This document shows, one piece after another, positions 1 through 6,883 of a stretch of DNA of 64,000 nt. Under the pieces are notes generated by a model that worked only from the letters and a program-made list of their open reading frames with translations, was not told where the DNA came from and did no database searches. Every line of letters starts with the position of its first letter. Within the stretch, counting starts at the first letter, position 1. The position numbers and the translations under genes were made by a program. The DNA lies in contig NZ_JAGIOR010000001.1 of assembly GCF_017876795.1 (NCBI RefSeq), positions 901,501 through 965,500 of the forward strand. Reading direction: 5' to 3'. This DNA is from Rhizobium leguminosarum (lineage in GTDB: Bacteria > Pseudomonadota > Alphaproteobacteria > Rhizobiales > Rhizobiaceae).

Positions 1-62
1 AAATATCTATGCATACCAACCGTTAAAGTTGTACTCTGTCGAATAGCGAATCGGGAGGGGTT

Positions 63-179
63 ATGCGGTTAAAGAGTGTTAAGTTGTCTCATTTTCGAGG
101 CTACAGAGATACGGTCGTAATTCCCGTTGAGGAGGCGATGACGGGCATCGTTGGCAGGAACGATTACGGCAAATCTTAA
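63..179 (+). pseudogene. 5' fragment of an OLD/RecF-type AAA ATPase gene
   Basis: A 38-codon reading frame with a strong Shine-Dalgarno (GGGAGGGG at about 53-60) starts at ATG 63. It reads like the first beta-strand and Walker A loop of an OLD-family or SMC/RecF-like ATPase: the opening residues MRLKSVKLSHFRGYRD, then GIVGRNDYGKS, where G-R-N-D-Y-G-K-S is a Walker A loop of the N-x-x-G-K-S type. The frame ends in TAA immediately after the Walker A Ser, exactly where opposite-strand similarity to the M41 protease gene begins. The rest of the ATPase (several hundred residues in this family) is missing. An intact start with a lost body indicates truncation by deletion or recombination. The family call rests on the N-terminal motif only. 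Confidence 0.7.
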
Positions 180-1629
180 AGGCGTGTGCGACCAAAGCGT
201 GGCCCGCCTCATGAATGGCGACATGAAACTGGGTGTCGCTGTCTAGAGATGGACGCGGTTCGATGTTCGATTGAAGATCGGCGATTGTAACAGATCGATT
301 TTCTTGTCGTGCTCGACGACGGGCTTGCCTGGCAAGCAGCTCAAGGTCGGCACCGCTTTTGCCCGGCAGTCGGGCTGCAAATTCCTTTAGTTTGGGTTGA
401 TCGGCGAGGCTCGGAAGATGAAATTCCAGGATTTCGGCGCGACCCGCAGCATTCGGAAGGCCGAAGTGAATGTGCTTTTCCAGACGACCACTTCGAATGA
501 CAGCTTTGTCGATCTTGTCTGGGTGGTTACATGCCGCCAAAACCACGACGCCCTCTCGGTGCTCGACCCCATCTAGCGCTTCAAGTAACGCGTTGACCAC
601 CTGGGTTGAGTAATCCGAGTGTCGCGATGGAAACTTGGTCCGGTCTCCGATGCCGTCGATCTCATCGATGAAAAGCACGGACGGCGCGTTTTCCTTTGCT
701 GCGGCAAAACTTTTGAACATGGCTTTAAGCATATCGCCAAGATGCCCATCTCCTGCAGATTGCCACTGGGAGATCGACGTCGCTTCCAAGTGTAAGCCAG
801 CGGATGCCGCAAGCGCCACAGCAAACCCGGTTTTGCCGGTACCGGGCGGCCCAAAGAAAAGGCAACCCTTGTCGACTTCAGACCAAGGCAGCCGTCCTTC
901 TCGCCACTCCTCTAGCTCGTGCTGCAATTCCTTCGCCCAAGCGCTCGCAGCGCCGAAACCCTTGGAAATATCCAGGTGTCTCGCCGGAGCGCTCGAACGT
1001 CTCGGCTCACCCATGAGCCGGTCTGCGGCACGCTGTACCGGTTGGCCTAAACGGAAGATGGCTTCCATACGGCTAGAGGGCTGCCGCGCAATGACGTCGA
1101 GGTAGTCCGCTGATATCGCTCCACATCTGCGAAGCACCGCGACCGCCTTCAGATGGCGAGGTATGCACACATTTAGTCGAGCGTTGAACGTGGCGGCCAA
1201 CCTGAAATCTTCATGGACTTCGGAGTCCTCCGAGACGAAAACGAAAAGCTCTCCTGAAGCGAGAAGTTCACCAGCTTCAACTTCCCACCCTCTTTTGTGG
1301 TGTTTCACGAGCGGATGAGCGCAGAACTTTACCCTATCGTCATCGCCATAGATAAGTTTTGCGGCCTTCACGACGTCCGTCAGGAGCCAACCAGCGGGAA
1401 CGGTCACCAGCGCAACACAGGTTGAATCACAAACCGCCGCCAGGTTTCTGCGTAGAAGGCCAATGAGCGCACAGTAGCTCAGGAAAACCGACGCAGATTT
1501 GAGTGCAATACCGCGCTCATCGCGCCCAGCTCTCGAAAAGGCATTGGTCCGGGACTGCTCAATTTGGCGTGAAAATTTCTGGAGCTTGCTGATGTATTCA
1601 TCGAGATGCTTGTGGGCGGTGGCATCCAT
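79..1629 (-). pseudogene. 3'-truncated FtsH-like AAA ATPase / M41 zinc protease (soluble)
   Basis: The 516-residue frame has a roughly 230-residue N-terminal region with no membrane segment, then an AAA domain: Walker A GPPGTGKT (260-267), Walker B LFIDEID (318-324), sensor/arginine-finger region NHPDKIDKAVIRSGRLEK (about 368-385) and a helical lid ending near 450. At 473-477 it has HEAGH, the zinc-binding motif that opens an M41 peptidase domain. Only about 8 residues of that domain follow before the reading frame runs into the antisense strand of the OLD-type fragment; the last ~31 residues are therefore junk. The ATPase may fold, but proteolysis would be lost because the second half of the zinc site is absent. 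It lies 21 bp downstream of the small gene at 1651-2022 and is probably co-transcribed with it. Full-length relatives are soluble ATP-dependent Zn proteases of mobile elements (inference from domain order). Confidence 0.75.
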
Positions 1630-1650
1630 CGAAATTCCTCCGGAAGACGG

Positions 1651-2022
1651 TCAATAGGCCAAGAGGCCATCTTCAAATCGGTACCAGCGGCTCAATGTTC
1701 GGGCCACGCGGCGCTTGCGGTCGAGATAGTAAAGCTCGCTGGTCACACCCGCACCGTCCTTGATTGTCGGGTGACCCGTCATCATACCGATTAGGCACGG
1801 AACGGACCTATTCGTCAGGATGCAATTCTTGATAATTACCGCGTCGTCGATGCCCTGCGCAGTTCCGGAGGAAGCAATTCGTTCAAGATCATCAACCAAC
1901 GATCTTAGGCGGGGAATGATCAGTTCAGGCGGAGTGCCAAGCCATTTGTCCATGATGCTAGTGCTCTCTGATTCGGCGGCGAAGCCGCTTGGTAGAGTGA
2001 ACAAATCTGATTCGTGATTCAT
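1651..2022 (-). CDS. Small uncharacterised protein (resembles DUF6634)
   Basis: A 123-residue protein starting at ATG 2022 (a TTG two codons upstream is possible). Visible features are a central segment with DKWLGTPPELIIPRLRSLVDD, probably helical, and a C-terminal half with VPCLIGMMTGHPTIKDG and ARTLSRWYRF. The pattern 'RxVPCLxGxxxGHPxx...LSRWYR' is one I associate with the rhizobial family DUF6634, but that cannot be checked here. It precedes the AAA/M41 gene on the same strand and diverges from the double-HTH regulator. Its start codon overlaps one of two ATTTGCAAA boxes, so it is probably controlled by that regulator. Function unknown. Confidence 0.6.
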   Translation of the reverse strand: MNHESDLFTLPSGFAAESESTSIMDKWLGTPPELIIPRLRSLVDDLERIASSGTAQGIDDAVIIKNCILTNRSVPCLIGMMTGHPTIKDGAGVTSELYYLDRKRRVARTLSRWYRFEDGLLAY

Positions 2023-2050
2023 TTGCAAAGAAAATAATGCATTTGCAAAT
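2021..2050. promoter_or_regulatory. Paired ATTTGCAAA boxes, candidate operator of the HTH regulator
   Basis: Two copies of ATTTGCAAA occur at 2021-2029 and 2041-2049; the second extends to the perfect 10-bp palindrome ATTTGCAAAT (2041-2050). The repeat period is 20 bp, about two helical turns. The pair sits between the divergent small-protein gene and the HTH regulator and overlaps the start of the former, as expected for an autoregulatory operator. Inferred from position and symmetry. Confidence 0.5.
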
Positions 2051-2131
2051 ATTGTAGCGCGTTTTTACGCACGTTTTTTTGTTTCTCGTATTTTATTGAC
2101 ATTTCCTTGGCTGGATTGCTCAACCAGAGGA

Positions 2132-2650
2132 ATGGATAGCCTGCCGGACCTTCTCAGAGCTGCACGATGCTTGTTGGGTTACACCCAAACCGGTATCGAG
2201 AACTTGCTGGAACTGAAGTTTCGGTCGGTCTACACGCTCGAAGCTCGCCGCTATAAGCTAACGCCGCGCTTCGCCTACCTCCTGCAGGAGAAGTATGAGG
2301 CGGAAGGCGTCGAGTTCACGGATGCGAGCGGTCCCGTCGGCCAAGGTATCCGATGGAAACTGCCAGGCAGAAAGGACCCTTACAGGCGAGCCTTGCTGCC
2401 TGCGGCAAGGGGGCTAGCCAATCTGTCCCAAGCGCAGCTGGCAAAACTCGCGGGCGTAGACAAAAGCTTCGTTGCCCGCTTCGAACGAGATGATTTTGAC
2501 GGTGTCAGCCAAGCGAAATTGGACCGAATTGAACAAGCGCTCAAAACCAAGAATGTCGAGTTTACGCGCGAGACGGCGGCATTCGGCGCTGGGGTGCGTT
2601 GGATCAAAAATCCCGCACCCACAGAACAGCATTCCAAACTTCCTCAGTGA
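2132..2650 (+). CDS. XRE-type regulator with two tandem HTH units
   Basis: A 172-residue protein from ATG 2132; an in-frame ATG at 2096 would add 12 residues. It consists of two similar halves. The first half (about 1-75) has an HTH-like segment (LRAARCLLGYTQTGIENLLEL) ending in GVEFTDASGPVGQGIRWK. The second (about 83-160) has a clearer XRE HTH (SQAQLAKLAGVDKSFVARFE) ending in NVEFTRETAAFGAGVRWIK. The shared tail 'VEFT-(5)-GxGxRWK' shows a tandem duplication within the gene. XRE proteins bind DNA as dimers; two units in one chain could act as a built-in dimer (inference). Divergent from the small-protein/AAA-protease pair, so it is the probable regulator of that module. Confidence 0.75.
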   Translation: MDSLPDLLRAARCLLGYTQTGIENLLELKFRSVYTLEARRYKLTPRFAYLLQEKYEAEGVEFTDASGPVGQGIRWKLPGRKDPYRRALLPAARGLANLSQAQLAKLAGVDKSFVARFERDDFDGVSQAKLDRIEQALKTKNVEFTRETAAFGAGVRWIKNPAPTEQHSKLPQ

Positions 2651-2655
2651 GACCG

Positions 2656-2724
2656 TCGCTACGCGTACTCACCGCCAAGCTATTGTTTTAAAACACACTA
2701 AACGTATTCGGTACGGCGAGTACG
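2656..2724. repeat. Imperfect inverted repeat at the island edge
   Basis: GCGTACTCACCGCC (2656-2669) is matched in inverted orientation by GGCGAGTACGC (2714-2724), with one mismatch over the shared part. It lies between the regulator gene and the broken tRNA. It could be the arm-type or core site of an integrase, or the end of an element; nothing in the window identifies the enzyme. Confidence 0.35.
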
Positions 2725-2733
2725 CTTATAAAA

Positions 2734-2761
2734 GTGCTCTATCCTGCTGAGCTACGGGACC
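2734..2761 (-). pseudogene. 5' remnant of a tRNA-Arg gene
   Basis: On the minus strand from 2761 the sequence reads GGTCCCG (acceptor), TA, GCTC-(9 nt)-GAGC (paired D-arm), then A, as at the start of rhizobial tRNA-Arg genes. From the anticodon stem onward no tRNA structure can be drawn: there is no T-arm GTTCGA and no CGGGACC to close the acceptor within 100 bp. The 3' half has been lost or replaced, at the boundary with the low-GC island. The amino-acid identity is inferred from the 5' sequence only, because no anticodon remains. Confidence 0.6.
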
Positions 2762-2779
2762 ACTGAAGCCATGCATACA

Positions 2780-2807
2780 AAAGGCTTGGCGGGAAGCCAA
2801 GCCTTAA
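2780..2807 (-). terminator. Hairpin terminator downstream of the amidohydrolase gene
   Basis: A perfect 9-bp stem AAGGCTTGG (2781-2789) / CCAAGCCTT (2797-2805) with a 7-nt loop. Read on the minus strand it follows the amidohydrolase stop by a few bases and is followed by TTTTGTAT, a short U-tract. A plausible Rho-independent terminator. Confidence 0.65.
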
Positions 2808-2813
2808 TTGTCG

Positions 2814-3977
2814 TCAGACACCGAGGCGTTGTTCGGCGAGGCGGACCCAGTAGGAGATGCCGTGGGCGATGGCTTCGTCGTTGAAGTCATAGGCCGGGTT
2901 GTGCAGGCCGGCGCTGTCGCCGTTGCCGATGAAGATGAAGGCGCCAGGGCGGGCGTTCAGCATGTAGGAGAAATCCTCGCCGCCCATCATCGGATCGATC
3001 TCGGCGTTGACGTTGCCCTCGCCGGCAATGGCGCTGGCGGTGGCGACCGCGTGCTCGGTCTCGTCGGGATGGTTGACGGTGACGGGGTAGTTGCGGTGGA
3101 AGCTGATCTCGGCCTCGGCGCCGTGGGCGGCGGCCAGGCCCTCGACGATCTGCCGGAACCGCGTCTCGGCCAGCGTGCGCACTTCGGCGTCGAGGGTGCG
3201 CACCGTGCCGGCGAAGGTCGCATCGTTCGGAATGACGTTATGGGCGAAACCGGCATTGAATTTGGTTACCGAGACGACGACCGAGCTGATCGGATCGGCG
3301 GTGCGCGAGGCGATCATCTGCAGGTTGGCGACGATCTGGGCGCTGATGGCGATCGGGTCGATCGTCCGGTGCGGCTGGGCGGCGTGGCCGCCGCGGCCCT
3401 TTATGGTCACAATGAATTCGTCGGTCGCCGCCATGATCGCGCCCTTGCGGGTGGCGAACTGCCCCACCGGCAGGCCCGGCAGATTGTGCATGCCGTAGAC
3501 CTCTTCGATGCCGAAGCGCTCCATCATGCCGTCCTTGACCATCAGGTTGCCGCCGCCGCCGCCTTCTTCGGCGGGCTGGAAGATCACGGCGATATTGCCG
3601 TTGAAGTTGCGGGTCTCGGCCAGGTATTTCGCAGCGCCGAGCAGCATGGCGGTGTGGCCGTCATGGCCGCAGGCATGCATCTTGCCCGGCGTCTTCGAAG
3701 CCCAGGCTTTGCCTGATATTTCGGTCAGCGGCAGGGCGTCCATGTCGGCGCGCAGGCCGACGGTGCGGTGGCCTTCGCTCTTGCCTCTGATCAGGCCGAC
3801 GACGCCGGTGCGGCCGATGCCGGTGACGATCTCGTCGACGCCGAATTGCTTGAGTTTTTCGGCGACGAAGGCGGCCGTGTTCTCAACCGCGAAAAGCAGT
3901 TCGGGCCGGGCGTGGATGTGGCGGCGCCATTCGGCGACTTCGTCCTGCAATTCCGCGGCTCTGTTCAAAATCGGCAT
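2814..3977 (-). CDS. M20 family amidohydrolase (hippurate hydrolase/N-acyl amino acid deacylase type)
   Basis: A 387-residue cytoplasmic metallopeptidase-like protein starting at ATG 3977. It opens with LQDEVAEWRRHIHARPEL and carries the M20D landmarks: ADMDALP, HACGHDGHTAMLLGAA (metal ligands), QPAEEGGGG (catalytic Glu and ligand), a dimerisation/lid region containing RGGHAAQPH, and a C-terminal MMGGEDFSYML with the last ligand. Family members hydrolyse N-acyl amino acids, hippurate or indole-3-acetyl conjugates; the substrate cannot be read from the sequence. Length is normal for the family. It stands alone, with its own terminator, as the first intact core gene next to the island. Confidence 0.88.
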   Translation of the reverse strand: MPILNRAAELQDEVAEWRRHIHARPELLFAVENTAAFVAEKLKQFGVDEIVTGIGRTGVVGLIRGKSEGHRTVGLRADMDALPLTEISGKAWASKTPGKMHACGHDGHTAMLLGAAKYLAETRNFNGNIAVIFQPAEEGGGGGNLMVKDGMMERFGIEEVYGMHNLPGLPVGQFATRKGAIMAATDEFIVTIKGRGGHAAQPHRTIDPIAISAQIVANLQMIASRTADPISSVVVSVTKFNAGFAHNVIPNDATFAGTVRTLDAEVRTLAETRFRQIVEGLAAAHGAEAEISFHRNYPVTVNHPDETEHAVATASAIAGEGNVNAEIDPMMGGEDFSYMLNARPGAFIFIGNGDSAGLHNPAYDFNDEAIAHGISYWVRLAEQRLGV

Positions 3978-4160
3978 ATTCGCGTTCCTGTTATGAAATC
4001 CCGACGATCTTTCATCGCATCACAAGGGTGCAAGGCCCCGGGGTGTGAGGCTGCGTGTGAGGCTGTGGAAATTACTTAGTCAATGACTTTGCCATGTCAT
4101 AGCCATATAGGATAAATAGGTGAAGGTTTCGAGATTTTCCGAATATCCGAAGGACGAACC

Positions 4161-5294
4161 GTGTCGACGAGCCACTTCCGTTTGTTTGCCGCTTTGCGGC
4201 CGTTGAGTTTCGTGGTCGCCGCGACTGCCGGTTTTATCGCCTCCATTCCGCTTGCTCAGGCCAATCCGCATATTCTCGTCGATGTGCAGACCGGCCGCGT
4301 GCTCGAGCATGAAGAAGCCTTCCGCAAGTGGTATCCGGCCTCGCTGACCAAACTGATGACCGTCTATGCCGTGTTCGACGCGATCCGCGCCGGCCAGATC
4401 AGCCTCGATACGCCTATCGTCATGAGCAAGCGCGCCGCCGCGCAGCCGGCCGCCAAGATGTATTTCAAGCCGGGCCAGAAGCTGACGCTCGACAGCGCGC
4501 TGAAGATCCTGATGGTGAAATCGGCCAACGACATTGCCGTCGCGGTCGCCGAAGCAGTCGGCGGCACGCAGGAAGCCTTCGTGACGCGGATGAACGGCGA
4601 GGCGCTGAAGCTCGGCATGACGGATTCGCATTTCGTCAATCCGAACGGCCTGCCCGGCAAAGGACAATATACGACGGCGCGCGACCTTGCGGTGCTGACC
4701 GTGGCGCTGCGCCGCGACTTTCCGCAATATGCCGGTTATTTCGCGCTTGAGGGTTTCACCAACGGCCAGCAGAACGTGCCGAGCCTCAACATGCTGATCG
4801 GCCGCTTCGCTGGCGCCGATGGCATGAAGACCGGCTTCATCTGCGCCTCTGGGTTCAACCAGATCGGTTCGGCGACGCGCAACGGCCATACGCTGGTCTC
4901 GGTCGTGCTCGGTACCGACAGTCTCGCAGCGCGCGCCGATGCGACGGCGAACCTTTTGCAGAAGGGTTTCACCACGCCGTTTCCCGGCAACGACACGCTG
5001 GGTTCCTTGAAGCCCTACGGGTCGGGACAAGACCAGGTTTCCGATATTACCGCTGATATCTGCAGCGCCAAGGGCGCCAAGGTGCGCAGCGAAACGCGCG
5101 ACGAGGTCGGCCGCATGAAGGTGCAGTCGCCCTATATCCTGGAAATGGACCACGATCCGCGCTTTGTCTTTGCCGGCCTCATTCCCGGTCAGGATCCGCA
5201 GCCGGCGGCACAGCCGGAAAAGGTGGCGACCGGCGATACGGCGGGAGGCATCGCCAACGTGCCGGTGCCGATGCCGCGCCCGACGTCTTTCTAA
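4161..5294 (+). CDS. dac: D-alanyl-D-alanine carboxypeptidase (penicillin-binding protein 5/6 family)
   Basis: A 377-residue S11 peptidase starting at GTG 4161 with AAGGA about 8 bp upstream. The N-terminus is a signal peptide ending ...IPLAQA before NPHILVDVQTG. The three penicillin-binding motifs are in order: SLTK (in PASLTKLMTVYAV), SAN (KSANDIAVAVAE) and KTG (DGMKTGFICASGFN). The enzyme removes the terminal D-Ala of peptidoglycan pentapeptides in the periplasm. The C-terminal ~90 residues are proline-rich (VPVPMPRPTSF) and lack an obvious amphipathic membrane anchor. It lies 24 bp upstream of the CobW-type gene on the same strand, so the two may be co-transcribed. Confidence 0.9.
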   Translation: MSTSHFRLFAALRPLSFVVAATAGFIASIPLAQANPHILVDVQTGRVLEHEEAFRKWYPASLTKLMTVYAVFDAIRAGQISLDTPIVMSKRAAAQPAAKMYFKPGQKLTLDSALKILMVKSANDIAVAVAEAVGGTQEAFVTRMNGEALKLGMTDSHFVNPNGLPGKGQYTTARDLAVLTVALRRDFPQYAGYFALEGFTNGQQNVPSLNMLIGRFAGADGMKTGFICASGFNQIGSATRNGHTLVSVVLGTDSLAARADATANLLQKGFTTPFPGNDTLGSLKPYGSGQDQVSDITADICSAKGAKVRSETRDEVGRMKVQSPYILEMDHDPRFVFAGLIPGQDPQPAAQPEKVATGDTAGGIANVPVPMPRPTSF

Positions 5295-5318
5295 GATAGG
5301 TTTTCAAGGTAAAACGAT

Positions 5319-6515
5319 ATGAGCGCGCTCAACGACAGGATTCCGGTCACCATCCTGACCGGCTTTCTCGGCGCCGGCAAGTCGACGCTGCTCAACCGGA
5401 TCCTCAAAGATCCGGTGATGAAGGATGCAGCCGTCATCATCAATGAATTCGGCGATGTCGGCATCGATCATCTGCTGGTCGAAAGTTCCGGCGATTCGAT
5501 CATCGAACTCGCCGACGGCTGCCTCTGCTGCACCGTGCGCGGCGAGCTGGTGGATACGCTGGCAAACCTGATGGACGCCGTGCAGACGGGCCGGGTCAAG
5601 CCGGTGAAGCGTGTCGTCATCGAGACGACGGGCCTTGCCGATCCTGCTCCGGTGATGCAGGCGATCATGGGCAATCCCGTCATTGCCACGAATTTCGAAC
5701 TCGACGGCGTCGTGACCGTCGTCGATGCGGTAAACGGGCTGCAGACGCTCGACAATCACGAGGAAGCACGCAAGCAGGCGGCGGTGGCCGACCGGCTGAT
5801 CGTCTCGAAAAAGGCGATGGCCGCGGCAACCGACGGGCTGGAAAAGCGCCTGCGGGCGCTCAATCCGCGCGCGACGATGATGGATGCCGACAGCACCGAG
5901 GCAGGCAGCGCCGCGGTGCTCGTCAACGGGATCTACGATCCGGCAACGAAGATCGCCGATGTCGGCCGCTGGCTGCAGGACGAGGATGCACACGAGGCGC
6001 ATCACAATCATGACCACGGTCGTGATGGCGATGATGACCATCATCATGATGGGGATCACCACGGCCACCACCATCGTGATCATCACAATCATGATGGCGA
6101 TCACGCGCATCAGGATCCGCACGACGTCAACCGTCACGATGCCTCGATCCGCTCCTTCTCGATCATCGAGGAAAAGCCGATCGATCCGATGGCGCTCGAC
6201 ATGTTCATCGACCTGCTGCGCTCGGCCCATGGCGAGAAGCTGCTGAGAATGAAGGCGATCGTTTCCGTCTCCGACCGGCCGGACCGGCCGCTGGTGCTGC
6301 ATGGCGTCCAGAGCATCTTCCATCCGCCGGTGCGGCTTGCCGCCTGGCCGGATCCCAGCGACCGGCGCACACGCATGGTGCTGATCACCAAGGACCTGCC
6401 GGAAGCCTTCGTGAAGGATCTGTTCGACGCTTTTCTCGGCAAGCCGCGCATCGACATGCCGGATCGCGCGGCGCTGTCCGACAATCCGCTCGCCATTCCC
6501 GGTATGCGGATTTAA
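5319..6515 (+). CDS. CobW/COG0523 family GTPase with histidine-rich region and unusual G4 motif
   Basis: A 398-residue P-loop metallochaperone-type protein. Visible: Walker A GFLGAGKST near the N-terminus, the metal-binding GCLCC motif (in DGCLCCTVRGEL), ETTGLADP (switch region), a ~50-residue His/Asp-rich stretch encoded at about 5995-6130, and the C-terminal CobW_C domain. COG0523 proteins deliver metal (often zinc) to client enzymes; the His-rich part fits zinc or cobalt binding. The position of the G4 guanine-specificity motif (N/S/T-K-x-D) reads VSKKAM, without the Asp. The stop codon TAA (6513-6515) is the first three bases of an intergenic repeat. Despite the name there is no specific evidence for a cobalamin role. 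Confidence 0.88.
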   Translation: MSALNDRIPVTILTGFLGAGKSTLLNRILKDPVMKDAAVIINEFGDVGIDHLLVESSGDSIIELADGCLCCTVRGELVDTLANLMDAVQTGRVKPVKRVVIETTGLADPAPVMQAIMGNPVIATNFELDGVVTVVDAVNGLQTLDNHEEARKQAAVADRLIVSKKAMAAATDGLEKRLRALNPRATMMDADSTEAGSAAVLVNGIYDPATKIADVGRWLQDEDAHEAHHNHDHGRDGDDDHHHDGDHHGHHHRDHHNHDGDHAHQDPHDVNRHDASIRSFSIIEEKPIDPMALDMFIDLLRSAHGEKLLRMKAIVSVSDRPDRPLVLHGVQSIFHPPVRLAAWPDPSDRRTRMVLITKDLPEAFVKDLFDAFLGKPRIDMPDRAALSDNPLAIPGMRI

Positions 6516-6618
6516 AGCATGTCGCGCAAAAGTGTGCAGCGGTTTTGCGATAACGACATGCGTAAAAACAAAGAGCTAAAGCGCGAGGAGCGAATCTGAA
6601 AGATCGCGACGCGCTTTA
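6514..6618. repeat. Intergenic palindromic repeat, class A (RIME-like)
   Basis: About 105 bp with imperfect inverted ends: TAAAGCATGTCGCG on the left and, inverted, TAAAGCGCGTCGCG on the right. Internal landmarks are CAAAAGTGTGCAGCGGTTTTG and a GACATGCGTAAAAACAAAGAGC segment. The same units recur at 37568, 42943, 44318 and 53719 in the opposite orientation. It resembles the Rhizobium-specific intergenic mosaic elements (RIME) in size and structure; the exact class is not verified. Confidence 0.8.
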
Positions 6619-6653
6619 GAGCGAGAACCGCTCGCACTTATCGTTGAATTGTT

Positions 6654-6878
6654 TCAGCGCTTGCGGATCAGGAAGCGGTGGCCGTTTTCGGTCTTTTCGG
6701 TCTCGACCAGTTCGTGGCCGTCCTCATTGCAAAAATGCGGCATGTCGATCACCGCCAGCGGATCGGTGGTGTCGACGCGAATGAGGGTGCCGCTTGCCAT
6801 GGCGGCAAGCTTCTTGCGTGTCTTGATCACGGGGAAGGGGCATTTCAGGCCGCGAAGATCGTAGAGAACGGGGTTCAA
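6654..6878 (-). CDS. TusA/SirA-like sulfur carrier protein
   Basis: A 74-residue protein with the family's LxCPxPxxxTxK motif near the N-terminus (LRGLKCPFPVIKTRKKL); the Cys is the persulfide-carrying residue. The rest (GTLIRVDTTDPLAVIDMPHFCNEDGHEL) matches the two-layer alpha/beta fold of TusA/YedF proteins. Members relay sulfur for tRNA thiolation or molybdenum cofactor synthesis; which role applies here is unknown. It lies 5 bp downstream of the L,D-transpeptidase gene on the same strand, probably one transcript. Confidence 0.85.
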   Translation of the reverse strand: MNPVLYDLRGLKCPFPVIKTRKKLAAMASGTLIRVDTTDPLAVIDMPHFCNEDGHELVETEKTENGHRFLIRKR

Positions 6879-6883
6879 GCCGT

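Noticed and set aside
1..2650. Intact prophage or ICE
   Set aside because: No integrase, capsid, conjugation or replication gene in this stretch; only the tRNA remnant suggests integration.
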